A stretch of 64,000 nucleotides of DNA from Deinococcus aerolatus (lineage in GTDB: Bacteria; Deinococcota; Deinococci; Deinococcales; Deinococcaceae): NCBI RefSeq assembly GCF_014647055.1, contig NZ_BMOL01000015.1, forward strand, positions 6,348 through 70,347. The letters run 5' to 3'. Positions within the stretch are counted from its first letter, which is position 1; the number at the start of each line of letters is the position of its first letter. The position numbers and the translations under genes are program-made. Below are positions 9,986 through 20,368 of this stretch, piece by piece. The notes under the pieces are model-generated. The model did no database searches, was not told the DNA's origin, and saw only the letters and a list, made by a program, of their open reading frames with translations.

Positions 9986-10020
9986 AAGCGGGAGGCCAGT
10001 CTGCGCCTCCCGCTTTTCTG
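9986..10020 (+). terminator. Intrinsic terminator of coxG
   Basis: An 11-bp perfect stem (9986-9996 with 10005-10015, arms AAGCGGGAGGC / GCCTCCCGCTT) with an 8-nt loop, followed by TTCTG. It begins 15 bp after the stop codon. Confidence 0.85.
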
Positions 10021-10046
10021 TTCACTGCCCGCTTTTCTGTTCACTG
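10009..10046. repeat. Two tandem copies of a 19-bp unit
   Basis: The unit CCCGCTTTTCTGTTCACTG occurs at 10009-10027 and again at 10028-10046, duplicating the 3' arm and T-tract of the coxG terminator. It sits directly before the stop of the opposing gene. Confidence 0.9.
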
Positions 10047-10047
10047 C

Positions 10048-10674
10048 TCAGTCGGCCTGCGGCAGCGCCGCCCGCCCCTGCTCCAGCAGTTGCACCGCGG
10101 TCACGACGCCGTGGGGCGACACCGCCAGCACGCGCCGTTCGGCCAGCGTCCACAGGGCGCGGTGAATGGCCATCTCGGCCTCGGCGCTGCCGCTGGGGGC
10201 CAGCCGGTCCAGCACGGCCGTGTAGCGCAGCGGTCCCGCTTCCAGGGTGCCGCCTGCCCACACGGTGGCCCCGGCCAGCAGCGTCAGGATCCGGCGCTGC
10301 TCGGCGTTCTCGGCGCGGCCCAGCAGTTCCTGACGGGCCAGGGCGCGGTGGGTGCGGGCGTCGCGTTCGCGGCGTCGCCCCTCCAGCAATGCGGCCACCT
10401 CCTGCGGCGTGCCGCCCCCCCGGCGGGCGTTGGACTCGCCGATCAGGCGTTCCAGGCTGCGGTCCGCGCCCTCGCCCACACGCAGGCGCACCGCCTCGGC
10501 CCGGTCACGCATCAGCCCGGCAGCGCCCTGCACGCGCGGATCGTTCAGGGCACTGCGGGCGGCGCGGCGGGCCGCGTCGGTCAGGGAGCCGCCCTCCTCG
10601 GCACTGGCGGCAGGTTCTTTGAGCGCACGGGTCACGCGCAGCAGGGTCTTGAAATTGGGGCGGCGGCGGGTCAT
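10048..10674 (-). CDS. Hypothetical protein, 208 aa, charged and helical
   Basis: No family was recognised. The protein has no signal peptide or membrane segment. It is rich in Arg, Glu and Ala in its first two thirds (for example LEGRRRERDARTHRALARQELLG) and should be largely alpha-helical. The C-terminal ~70 residues (MAIHRALWTLAERRVLAVSPHGVVTAVQLLEQG) have a winged-helix-like rhythm. The start at ATG 10674 has an AAGGAGG Shine-Dalgarno. It is convergent with coxG. Confidence 0.6.
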   Translation of the reverse strand: MTRRRPNFKTLLRVTRALKEPAASAEEGGSLTDAARRAARSALNDPRVQGAAGLMRDRAEAVRLRVGEGADRSLERLIGESNARRGGGTPQEVAALLEGRRRERDARTHRALARQELLGRAENAEQRRILTLLAGATVWAGGTLEAGPLRYTAVLDRLAPSGSAEAEMAIHRALWTLAERRVLAVSPHGVVTAVQLLEQGRAALPQAD

Positions 10675-10823
10675 GCGTCCTCCTTGGGCAGAACATCTGG
10701 GCAGATAAACAGAGGGGCGGGAGAGAACAACAACGTCTCCCCCTTATACCGGAGGCGGGCAGCAGAGAACGTCACCCAAAAGTGCCAGGGATGCATGTCA
10801 GCGCTGCAGTCACCGTCTACGGC

Positions 10824-11627
10824 TCAGTCCTTTTCGCCCTTGCGCGAGGCCAGGAACCGCCGCTGCGTCTCCCAGGCCCGCCGCCCAGCCTCGCCGCCCG
10901 CGTCGTCCACTCCCGCGATCTCGCGCACCTGTTCCAGCGCCCGCGTCAGTTCGCCCAGATCACGCTGGTCCTCGGCCTGGGCTTTCCAGGCGTTGACCGT
11001 GTTGGGCAGGTAGTCGGTCAGGCCCTGCCGGGCGTCATAGGAGCGGCGGGTGTCGCCACTCCTCCTTGCCTCGGCGGCCACTGTTTCCAGATGCTCCACC
11101 GTGGCAAAGACCTGTCCGGCCACGGCGGGCGGCAGCCCCCGGCACAGCGCGCGGATGTCAATCTCGGAGATGGTCTCGCCGCTGGACTGGGCGGGCAACG
11201 CGGGAACGGCAGCGGGAGCAGGAACGTCTTTGACTTCAGCGGCAGGGGAATGTGCATTGCGAACCGTCAGCATGGCGACGGCCAGGGCCAGCGCTGCCGC
11301 TATCAACACCAGAATCATAGGCAACGGCTCGTCGTCGGCGAAAATGCCGGCCACCGCGAACACAGGGATCACCAACCGGAACACCCGTCTAAAGCTCGGC
11401 AGAGTGAACAAAATAGCCAGCCCCCGCTGCGCCTGAGCCGAGATGAAATACAGCGCCGTGAGCAGAACGACGCATCCCAGCAGAACCACACTCACCACCG
11501 TCTCGCCGAAGATCAGGCTCAGGGCAAGGAGCGCAAGCAACGTACTGCCCACCTCGGTGAATGGATCGTCCCTGCGCCTGGCACGACGTGCGGCCCGGCG
11601 CTCATGTCTGTCGATGTCGTCCGCCAT
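10824..11627 (-). CDS. Membrane protein of unknown function, 267 aa
   Basis: After a basic N-terminus (RRAARRARRRDDP) there are about four hydrophobic segments: residues ~27-65 (two helices) and ~83-117 (two helices). A cytosolic Ala/Pro linker follows, then a charged helical C-terminal domain of about 110 residues (LRALCRGLPPAVAGQVFATVEHLE, WKAQAEDQRDLGELTRALEQV). A resemblance of that domain to XpaC-like proteins is possible but not claimed. The start ATG 11627 is preceded by CATAAT at a 9-nt distance, a near-consensus -10 suggesting a leaderless mRNA. It lies 33 bp downstream of the permease gene. Confidence 0.6.
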   Translation of the reverse strand: MADDIDRHERRAARRARRRDDPFTEVGSTLLALLALSLIFGETVVSVVLLGCVVLLTALYFISAQAQRGLAILFTLPSFRRVFRLVIPVFAVAGIFADDEPLPMILVLIAAALALAVAMLTVRNAHSPAAEVKDVPAPAAVPALPAQSSGETISEIDIRALCRGLPPAVAGQVFATVEHLETVAAEARRSGDTRRSYDARQGLTDYLPNTVNAWKAQAEDQRDLGELTRALEQVREIAGVDDAGGEAGRRAWETQRRFLASRKGEKD

Positions 11628-11660
11628 ATGGGGGCAATTATGCGCCCTGACGCAGCGGCG

Positions 11661-13352
11661 CTATTCCAGCGCGTCCAGCCGCCGCCAGCCCAGCCGCAGG
11701 CTGAGCCACGCCCCCAGCACTGTTGCCACACCCAGACCGACCAGCCCCAGCACGCCCTCGGGGGTGCCCAGGGCCGACAGTCCGGGAAACAGATCGGGCC
11801 GCAGCACGCTGCCCGCCGCCGGACGTGCCAGCAGCCCCAGGCACAGCACCGAGTACGCCAGACTCAGGCCCATAAAGGCCAGCCCGCCGGGACTGACGCC
11901 GATTTCCGCCGGGTTGTCGGCGTCAAACCTGGGGGCCGCCGCGCCCAGGCCCACGCCCAGCGCGGTGATCACGAAGGCGTTGCTGACGCTGACCAGCACG
12001 CTCAGGAGCAGCAGCGTCGGCCCCAGATCCATGCTCAGGGCGCTGGCCACGCTCAGGACCAGCCCCAGCGTGAGCGTGACCGGCAGCACGCCGCAGAACT
12101 TGCTCAGCACAATCTGCCGGGCGCTGATCGGGCTGGTTCTCAGCAGCCAGTACGCCTTGGCCTCGGTGCTGACGGCGGGAAAGGCCAGCCGCACCGCCAC
12201 GCCCGAGACGATGAAGCCCTGGAAGGCCAGCTGCACATAGCCCAGAATGCCCCGGAACTGCGGCACCGGAATCGGCACGGCCCGCACGCTGACCAGATAC
12301 ACCCCGGCCAGCGCCACCACCACGAGCAACTGGCTCCACTGGGTCGGATCGCGCAGAGTCACGCGCAGGTCCTTGTACGCGAGGCTGCCGGCGGGGCCAA
12401 GGCGGGCAAACAGGCGTTCGGCCGGGGAGGCCCGCCGGGGCGACGGGTCCAGCCGGGGCGTGCTGGAATCCAGCGCCCGCGCCCAGCCGTCCTGGTAGGC
12501 GCGGGTGGCCAGGGCGGTGGCGGCGGCCAGCAGTCCAGCGGTCAGCAGCAGCAGCGGCAGCAGCGCGGGCTCCAGCCGGCCCTGTGCCGCGCCCCAGATT
12601 CCCTGGGAAGCCCACACCGGCGGCAGGAACGGGCTCCCCGGACTGGCGAAGTTCTTCAGCAGCGTCTCAAACTGCGCCGGGTCCTGCATCTTCTGGATCA
12701 GCACCTCGGGGCGCAGGGCACGGACGGCGTAGACCAGCGCGGCGCTGATCAGCACGCCCAGGCCGGTGCTGACCTCGCGCACGCGGCCCACCGGGGCAAA
12801 GCGCATCAACCCCACCGCCAGCAGCGCGCCCAGGCCCACCGGGGCGGCAAAGGTCAGCAGGGCCGTCAACGCCATCAGCGGGTAGGCCCACGGGGGCGCG
12901 TGGAAGTACACGCCCAGGGTCAGCAGCAGCGGAAGGGTCAGGAGGGTGGGCACCAGGGCCGTGTTCAGAAACGTCTCGGTGACCTTCAGGGCAAAGACGC
13001 GCCAGGTTTTAATCGGCTGGGTCAGCAGGAAGTTCAGGTCCTCGCTGAGGTACAGCGTGGAGATGGCGGCGGTGGTGGCGCTGAAGGTCACGCCGCTCGA
13101 CAGGGTGATCAGGCCGATTTCCAGCACGCGGGCGAAGACATTGGTGCCGATGCTGCCGAAGGTCCCCAGGAAACTCAGCGCCCGCCAGGTGCCGTAGACC
13201 TCGCCCCAGACCAGCAGCACGGCCAGCACCGCGATGAAGGCGTAGCCCCATTTCGGCCCCCGCCTGAGCGTGTGGCGCAGGGCAGTCAGCTTGAGGTTCA
13301 GCAGGCTGGGCGGGCGCAGACGCTGGGCTGTGGGGGCGGGGCGGGTGGTCAT
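11661..13352 (-). CDS. ABC transporter permease, large ABC-2-like membrane protein
   Basis: A 563-aa integral membrane protein with about 12 predicted transmembrane segments in two blocks separated by a cytosolic stretch (~300-345). It lies just downstream of an ABC ATPase in the same direction, so the two should form an exporter. The first block contains SEDLNFLLTQPIKTWRVFALK and the second STEAKAYWLLRTSPISARQIVLSK; this pairing is typical of the large permeases that accompany single ATPases. ATG 13352 is used; the ORF stays open upstream only through sequence opposite the ATPase gene. The exported substrate is unknown. Confidence 0.75.
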   Translation of the reverse strand: MTTRPAPTAQRLRPPSLLNLKLTALRHTLRRGPKWGYAFIAVLAVLLVWGEVYGTWRALSFLGTFGSIGTNVFARVLEIGLITLSSGVTFSATTAAISTLYLSEDLNFLLTQPIKTWRVFALKVTETFLNTALVPTLLTLPLLLTLGVYFHAPPWAYPLMALTALLTFAAPVGLGALLAVGLMRFAPVGRVREVSTGLGVLISAALVYAVRALRPEVLIQKMQDPAQFETLLKNFASPGSPFLPPVWASQGIWGAAQGRLEPALLPLLLLTAGLLAAATALATRAYQDGWARALDSSTPRLDPSPRRASPAERLFARLGPAGSLAYKDLRVTLRDPTQWSQLLVVVALAGVYLVSVRAVPIPVPQFRGILGYVQLAFQGFIVSGVAVRLAFPAVSTEAKAYWLLRTSPISARQIVLSKFCGVLPVTLTLGLVLSVASALSMDLGPTLLLLSVLVSVSNAFVITALGVGLGAAAPRFDADNPAEIGVSPGGLAFMGLSLAYSVLCLGLLARPAAGSVLRPDLFPGLSALGTPEGVLGLVGLGVATVLGAWLSLRLGWRRLDALE

Positions 13353-13395
13353 GCAGTCCAGGGCATGACCACGGTCAAGCCAGCCAGGGTTTGCC

Positions 13396-14169
13396 TCATC
13401 CCGCCACCCCTTCCCGCCGCTGCCGCGCCACCTCCTGCTCCTCCTCGACCAGGCGGAAGAAGATGCGTTCCAGGCTGTCGCCGTGCACGCCCCCGGCCTC
13501 GGTGCCGGTGCGGGCGCGCAACTGGTCCATCGTGCCCTCGCCCAGCACGCGCCCCCGGTCCAGCACCACCAGCCGGTCACACACGGCCTCGGCCAGCGGC
13601 AGGCTGTGTGTGGTCAGCAGCACGGTGCGGCCCCGGTCGGCGTGGGCGCGCAGCAGTTCGCGCACCTGTCGGGCGGCGTGGGGGTCCAGGCCCACCATTG
13701 GCTCATCCACGATCAGCACGCCGGGATCGGGCAGCATGGCCGAGATGATCGCCACCTTCTGCCTCATCCCATGTGAGAACGTCTCGATGGGCTCGTTGCC
13801 GAAGTCTTCCAGCCGGAACAGGGCCAGCCAGCGGTCGATCTCGGCGTCGGCCCCGTCAACTGTGTACAGCTGCCCCACGAAGCGCAGCAACTCTCGGGCG
13901 GTCAGCTTGCCGTACAGGTACGGACGGTCCGGGATGTAGCCGAAGGCAGCCTTGGCCTTCAGCGGGTCTTTCCACACGTCATAGCCGGCCACGCGCACGG
14001 TACCGGAGGTGGGGCGGGTCAGACCCACCAGGGCGCGGATGGTGGTGGTCTTCCCCGCCCCGTTGCTGCCCAGCAGGCCGAACACGGCCCCCGGCGGCAC
14101 CGTGAAGCTGAGGTCCTGCACCGCCTGATGCGCGCCGTAGCGCTTGCTGTAATGGCTGACCTCGATCAT
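13396..14169 (-). CDS. ABC transporter ATP-binding protein
   Basis: A 257-aa ATPase of the CcmA/drug-export type. Walker A GSNGAGKT is at residues 34-41, the Q-loop region around GYIPDRPYLY at 78-85, the signature variant FSHGMRQK at 131-138, Walker B VLIVDEP at 151-157, and the H-loop His188 in LTTHS. The permease gene follows after 43 bp. The start ATG 14169 overlaps the stop codon of a five-codon mini-ORF (14166-14183) and has little Shine-Dalgarno, which suggests translational coupling. Confidence 0.9.
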   Translation of the reverse strand: MIEVSHYSKRYGAHQAVQDLSFTVPPGAVFGLLGSNGAGKTTTIRALVGLTRPTSGTVRVAGYDVWKDPLKAKAAFGYIPDRPYLYGKLTARELLRFVGQLYTVDGADAEIDRWLALFRLEDFGNEPIETFSHGMRQKVAIISAMLPDPGVLIVDEPMVGLDPHAARQVRELLRAHADRGRTVLLTTHSLPLAEAVCDRLVVLDRGRVLGEGTMDQLRARTGTEAGGVHGDSLERIFFRLVEEEQEVARQRREGVAG

Positions 14170-14183
14170 CTGGGCCCGATCAT
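14166..14183 (-). other. Five-codon leaderless mini-ORF (MIGPR) coupled to the ABC ATPase start
   Basis: A -10-like TACACT (14196-14191) lies 7 nt before an ATG at 14183. That ATG opens the frame M-I-G-P-R-stop, whose TGA (14168-14166) overlaps the ATPase start codon (14169-14167) in an ATGA arrangement. The reading is direct; its role in coupling is inferred. Confidence 0.45.
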
Positions 14184-14229
14184 GAACCGGAGTGTAGGGG
14201 GGCCGGAATGACAGGAGCCTGACGCGGCT

Positions 14230-14943
14230 TCAGGTCACGGCTTCGGGTTCGCTGCCGCCGTCCCGGTATGCCAGATCGCCGGTCAGCCGCGTGACCAGGG
14301 TTTCCAGCGCCGCCTGCCGTGATCTCGCGTCGGTGGCCACGAGAACGGCATTCAACCCCTGCGCCAGCTCCGGACTTCTGCCGGCGAGGTCGGCAGGCCA
14401 GCGTTCGTGCTTGACCTCCCACCAGCCGTTGACGGCGTACAGCTGATCCACAGCGCTGCTGACCGTCGACAGGGCCACCAGCGCATGAACCGGCTCGTCC
14501 AGAACGCCCCGGCCGTCCATCACCTCCTCGATCAGGTTGAAGCGTTGGGCTTCCGTCAGGGGCCTGGGCTTCGGCCCCGCCGCGTAAAGCGCATGCGCCT
14601 CGGCCATCAGCGCGTCCAGCTCGGGATGGGGCAGGACGGCACGGCCCTGCGCGAACATCGTGACCGTCGCGGCGTCCTCCTCGGCAAACATCGCGCGGAC
14701 CTGGCGAACGGGGTTGTGGAAGACCTCCACCGGCACGCCGTCCACCGTGAAGTTGCTGCGCCAGCGGTGTTCGCCGGTCACCAGAGCGTGGAAGTCCAGA
14801 TCGCTGTGCGGCGTGGCCTCCCCAAGCGCCGCCGAACCGCACCACAGCGCGGCGTAGACCCCCGGCGTGGCGGCGACGCGCGCCAGTGCCACAGGCAGGG
14901 CAGCTTCCAGACGGGATTGATGGGCGGAGCGCTGGGCCTTCAC
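14230..14943 (-). CDS. Nucleotidyltransferase-domain protein
   Basis: A 237-aa stand-alone protein of the DNA polymerase beta-like nucleotidyltransferase superfamily. The motif CGSAALGEATPHSDLDFHAL (about residues 34-53) supplies the Gly-Ser and the Asp-x-Asp metal ligands. A later helical region may bind the acceptor. It resembles antibiotic- or protein-modifying nucleotidyltransferases more than tRNA enzymes, but no substrate can be assigned. The start is a GTG at 14943, placed 6 nt after TAGACT, so a leaderless GTG transcript is likely. Confidence 0.7.
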   Translation of the reverse strand: MKAQRSAHQSRLEAALPVALARVAATPGVYAALWCGSAALGEATPHSDLDFHALVTGEHRWRSNFTVDGVPVEVFHNPVRQVRAMFAEEDAATVTMFAQGRAVLPHPELDALMAEAHALYAAGPKPRPLTEAQRFNLIEEVMDGRGVLDEPVHALVALSTVSSAVDQLYAVNGWWEVKHERWPADLAGRSPELAQGLNAVLVATDARSRQAALETLVTRLTGDLAYRDGGSEPEAVT

Positions 14944-14952
14944 CCAGGAAGT

Positions 14953-15504
14953 CTAGGACACCATTGTGCCGGTCCCACCCGGCAGTCCGGCCTGGACCTC
15001 GCCGTGCCATTCCAGCCGCAGGGCCTGTCCCTTCAGCCAGTGGCTCAGGGAATAGCGGGCGCGGGCCAGCCCGGATACGGTCTGGTGCGCCACCTCAATG
15101 GCCTGTTGCAGGTCCTCGGAGGTCAGAAAGCCCGCTTCCCAGGCGGCCAGCAGTTCGTCGGTGTCGGCGATTTCCGCTCCCAGACCGTCGTGCAGCACGA
15201 TGTCCAGGTACAGGTCGCGCACGGTCCAGACGGCGCCCTCCCGGCTGATCTGGGCCACGTCAATGTAGAAGTCGTGTTCACGGTGGCCGTGAAAACTGTA
15301 ATGGCAGACCACCAGATTCAGGGCGGGCAACAGATGCGCCTGCCAGTGGCGGATACGCGGATGGCCCACAAAATCGCGGGCCACAAACAGGCCCACAGGG
15401 GTTTCCCGGTACGTTCTGACCGCACGGCGCCCGGTATTGGTGTGGTGACAGTTGGTTGCCGTGTCGTGCCGTTCCACCTTCACCGGATGCGCGTCAGCAA
15501 GCAT
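14953..15504 (-). CDS. DUF402 domain protein
   Basis: A 183-aa protein. The central part shows the DUF402 pattern: aromatic-rich beta strands, then FYIDVAQISREGAVWTVRD and DLYLDIVLHDG, the conserved acidic positions that bind a divalent metal in family members acting on nucleoside di/triphosphates. The C-terminal half (TDELLAAWEAGFLTSEDLQQAIEVA) is helical. ATG 15504 follows TACGCT by 5 nt. The biochemical role here is unproven. Confidence 0.75.
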   Translation of the reverse strand: MLADAHPVKVERHDTATNCHHTNTGRRAVRTYRETPVGLFVARDFVGHPRIRHWQAHLLPALNLVVCHYSFHGHREHDFYIDVAQISREGAVWTVRDLYLDIVLHDGLGAEIADTDELLAAWEAGFLTSEDLQQAIEVAHQTVSGLARARYSLSHWLKGQALRLEWHGEVQAGLPGGTGTMVS

Positions 15505-15582
15505 GGTCCAGCGTAGCCGCCCCCCACAGGAGCCGGCGCGGAGGAATCTAACATCCCGGTCAAGAATGGAGACTTAATGAAG

Positions 15583-18156
<2,574 letters not shown>

Positions 18157-18254
18157 AACAGGGCAGTGTAGGCCGCGCAGGAAGGGCCAAATGTGGTGAG
18201 GAGCCAGGCGGACGGCGCAGCCCGTCTGCGCCTGTGCCAGCAAAGCCACACCCT

Positions 18255-18260
18255 TATACT
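18255..18260 (+). promoter_or_regulatory. Leaderless -10 box TATACT of the GGDEF gene
   Basis: TATACT ends 7 nt before ATG 18268, so transcription should begin at or next to the start codon. No convincing -35 is visible. Confidence 0.55.
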
Positions 18261-18267
18261 GCGGAGC

Positions 18268-19446
18268 ATGGTGCCTCCAGACGGCAGACAGGACGCGCGG
18301 CACCGGTCTGACACGTTTTCCCCGGCTATATCCATGACACCGTCGGCGGCCTCGAACCGGGCGCTGCGGCGGGTGTACCTGCTGATGCTGGGAATCGTGA
18401 TCCTTGCTCTGACCATGTCCACCGCCGCACGGCAGCAGGCGGGTATTCCGGAGTTTTTCGTTCAGGTCGTGACGCCCCCCCTGATTGTGGTGTTCGGGGC
18501 CGTTATGGTCTGGCTGCTGCTGGGCCGCGCGCTGCGCGTCGCCGAAACCGTCATGGTCTGGGCTGCGGGCCTGGCATCACTGGCCAACGTGACAGCTTTC
18601 TCAGTGACGCAGCAGCCGCCCACGTATTACCTCAATTCGGGGCCGTACCTGAGCATACTGGTGGCCTTTACCTTTTTGCTGCTGATTCACACCCGTCCCC
18701 GCACTGGACATCTGGCCCTGGGGCTGCTGGCCGTGTCGCTGGCACTGCCCTGGATCTTTCAAAACGAATCCGTGACCGGCCACCCACTGGACCTGTTGCG
18801 ACTACAGGTCAACATCACGGCCACCGCCGTCATGATCTACCTGCTGTCGTGGTACCGCACCCAGCACCTGTCCTCGTTGCAGCGTCAGCAGCTGCTGGCG
18901 GCCCTGGCATATTCGGACCCGCTCACGGGCCTGCCCAACCGGCGGGGCCTGATGGTGGAGGCCGCCGGGCACAGCGGGCAACAGGACCAGCCGGACGCGC
19001 TACTGCTGGTAGACATCGATCATTTCAAGGTGATCAACGACCGCCACGGCCACGCGGTTGGGGACGAGGTGCTGATCCTGGCCGCCGCACTCCTGGCGCG
19101 GGTCACGGGCCGCCAGGGCACCGTGGGCCGCTGGGGCGGCGACGAGTTCCTGGTCCTGCTGCCCGGCATGGACGCGGCGGCCGCCCAGGGCCACGCCGAG
19201 AGGCTGGTCCGCACCTTTCAGGAGCAGCCCTGGCCGCACGGCCTGAACATCACGGTCAGCGTGGGGGGCGCCCAGCTCCAGACCCCCGGCACCCACGACG
19301 CCGATCTGGCGCGGGCCGACGCCGCCCTGTACCACGCCAAGGCACTGGGGCGTAACCGCAGCGCCGTCTTCGACCAGCTCGACGAGCAGACTAGGCAGCA
19401 GCTGCTGGACGGTGCTCGCTCCGCCCCTGACCTGCGCCCCGCCTGA
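18268..19446 (+). CDS. Membrane-bound GGDEF-domain protein, probable diguanylate cyclase
   Basis: A 392-aa protein with six predicted membrane helices (roughly residues 35-200) followed by a GGDEF domain (about 215-375). The catalytic motif WGGDEFLVLLPG and the upstream metal-binding DIDHFKVINDRHGHAVGDEVL are intact, so it should make c-di-GMP from two GTP at the inner face of the membrane. An RxxD inhibitory site is not evident. The start at 18268 is supported by the leaderless TATACT box; an internal ATG at 18334 is the alternative. The membrane part has no recognised sensor family. Confidence 0.88.
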   Translation: MVPPDGRQDARHRSDTFSPAISMTPSAASNRALRRVYLLMLGIVILALTMSTAARQQAGIPEFFVQVVTPPLIVVFGAVMVWLLLGRALRVAETVMVWAAGLASLANVTAFSVTQQPPTYYLNSGPYLSILVAFTFLLLIHTRPRTGHLALGLLAVSLALPWIFQNESVTGHPLDLLRLQVNITATAVMIYLLSWYRTQHLSSLQRQQLLAALAYSDPLTGLPNRRGLMVEAAGHSGQQDQPDALLLVDIDHFKVINDRHGHAVGDEVLILAAALLARVTGRQGTVGRWGGDEFLVLLPGMDAAAAQGHAERLVRTFQEQPWPHGLNITVSVGGAQLQTPGTHDADLARADAALYHAKALGRNRSAVFDQLDEQTRQQLLDGARSAPDLRPA

Positions 19447-19590
19447 AGCGCTGGGCTGCGCCCCCGACCGCCCGCTAGACTGGCCTATATCCTCGCGGCG
19501 GCCCCCGGCCCCCATGCATCCCGTGACCTGCTCCGCCGCACCCCCGACGTCCTTTCCGCCGTTCGAGTCCGCCTTTCAAGGAGGCCCACC

Positions 19591-20169
19591 ATGTCCGCCG
19601 ACGCCGATCCGCACGCCCAGCCTCAAGCCACGCCGGCCACCGAAGCCACTGACGCCGAGGTGCTGGACATCATGCAGTCGGCCTTCGAGGCGGCGCGCAA
19701 CGGGGACGCCGGGTTTCTGAACACCTGGCTGGGGCGCGGCCTGCCGCCCAACCTTCAGAACACACGCGGCGACACGCTGCTGATGCTGGCCGCATACCAC
19801 AGCCACATCGGCGCTGTCCGCACCCTGCTGGACCACGGGGCCGATCCCGACATTCTGAACGATCAGGGGCAGACCCCGCTGATGGGCGCGGCCTTCCGGG
19901 GCGATCAGGCCACCGCCGAACTGCTCGTCGAGCGCGGCGCGGGGCTGGACGTGGCCGCACCCGGCGGCAGGACAGCCCTGATGATGGCCGCGATGTTTGG
20001 CCGCATGGACATGTTGAACTGGCTGCTGGAGCTAGGCGCCGATCCCAGAGTACGCGACGGGGGCGGGGCCAGCGCCGCCGACGCGGCCCGCGTGATGGGC
20101 GCGGCAGACACGGCGGCGCGGCTGGACGCCGTGATGGCAGCCCGTGGGGACGGCACTCCTGCAGAGTGA
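19591..20169 (+). CDS. Ankyrin-repeat protein
   Basis: A 192-aa cytosolic protein with about four ankyrin repeats between residues 25 and 185. Repeat consensus pieces include GDTLLMLAAYHSHIGAVRTLLDHGADPD, GQTPLMGAAFRGDQATAELLVERGA and GRTALMMAAMFGRMDMLNWLLELGADP. Such proteins mediate protein-protein contacts; the partner is unknown. ATG 19591 has a strong AAGGAGG Shine-Dalgarno. Possible -10 boxes TAGACT (19476) and TATCCT (19488) give a leader of about 90-110 nt. Confidence 0.9.
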   Translation: MSADADPHAQPQATPATEATDAEVLDIMQSAFEAARNGDAGFLNTWLGRGLPPNLQNTRGDTLLMLAAYHSHIGAVRTLLDHGADPDILNDQGQTPLMGAAFRGDQATAELLVERGAGLDVAAPGGRTALMMAAMFGRMDMLNWLLELGADPRVRDGGGASAADAARVMGAADTAARLDAVMAARGDGTPAE

Positions 20170-20206
20170 ACTGCCCGCCAGCCCGCCACGTTGACTAGTT
20201 TCCAGA

Positions 20207-20236
20207 TTGAAATGTGGCCCACGCGACCGCTAGACT
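20207..20236 (+). promoter_or_regulatory. Promoter of the aspS leader
   Basis: A -35 box TTGAAA (20207-20212), an 18-bp spacer and a -10 box TAGACT (20231-20236). The -10 lies 7 nt before the leader-peptide ATG at 20244, so the mRNA should begin at that start codon. Confidence 0.7.
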
Positions 20237-20243
20237 TGCCCGC

Positions 20244-20288
20244 ATGTTCGTGGCCCCCACCAACAACAGCGACAACGATCCCCGCTAG
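20244..20288 (+). CDS. Putative Asn/Asp-rich leader peptide of the aspS attenuator
   Basis: A 15-codon ORF encodes MFVAPTNNSDNDPR and ends at TAG 20286-20288. Codons 7, 8 and 11 are Asn and codons 10 and 12 are Asp: five of six consecutive sense codons from 7 to 12 specify the two amino acids whose tRNAs the downstream enzyme charges. It has no Shine-Dalgarno but sits 7 nt after a -10 box, as expected for a leaderless start. An intrinsic terminator follows 20 nt after the stop and the aspS gene follows that. The peptide itself is probably a sensor with no other function. Confidence 0.75.
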   Translation: MFVAPTNNSDNDPR

Positions 20289-20344
20289 GGGACGCCTGAT
20301 GCCGCCGCGCCCCCGACCTCCTCGCCGGAGTCGGGGGCTTTTTT
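20279..20344 (+). promoter_or_regulatory. Transcription attenuator with alternative hairpins upstream of aspS
   Basis: Four segments form mutually exclusive pairs. Segment 1 (20279-20283, TCCCC) pairs with segment 2 (20288-20292, GGGGA). Segment 2 extended (20288-20295) can instead pair with 20307-20313 (GGGG-A-CGC with GCGCCCC, 7 bp and one bulge), an antiterminator. The terminator pairs 20309-20317 with 20330-20338 (9 bp, arm CCCCCGAC), extended by a 3-bp inner helix, and is followed by six T (20339-20344). The antiterminator and terminator share 20309-20313. The layout matches trp-type attenuation. Confidence 0.75.
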
Positions 20345-20368
20345 GAGTCCGCCCACACAGGAGATTCC

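Noticed and set aside
10782..13748. A plus-strand open frame of nearly 1,000 codons
   Set aside because: It lies opposite the ABC permease and a membrane protein, is rich in Gln/Arg/Gly with no domain, and has no promoter or SD.
14230..14943. A second MNT-HEPN toxin system at the other nucleotidyltransferase
   Set aside because: The protein has the Gly-Ser and Asp-x-Asp signature but no RX4HXY motif in it or in the adjacent DUF402 gene.
20191..20196. TTGACT as the -35 box for the aspS leader
   Set aside because: It is 34 bp from the TAGACT -10 box and has no -10 at 16-18 bp; TTGAAA at 20207 fits better.
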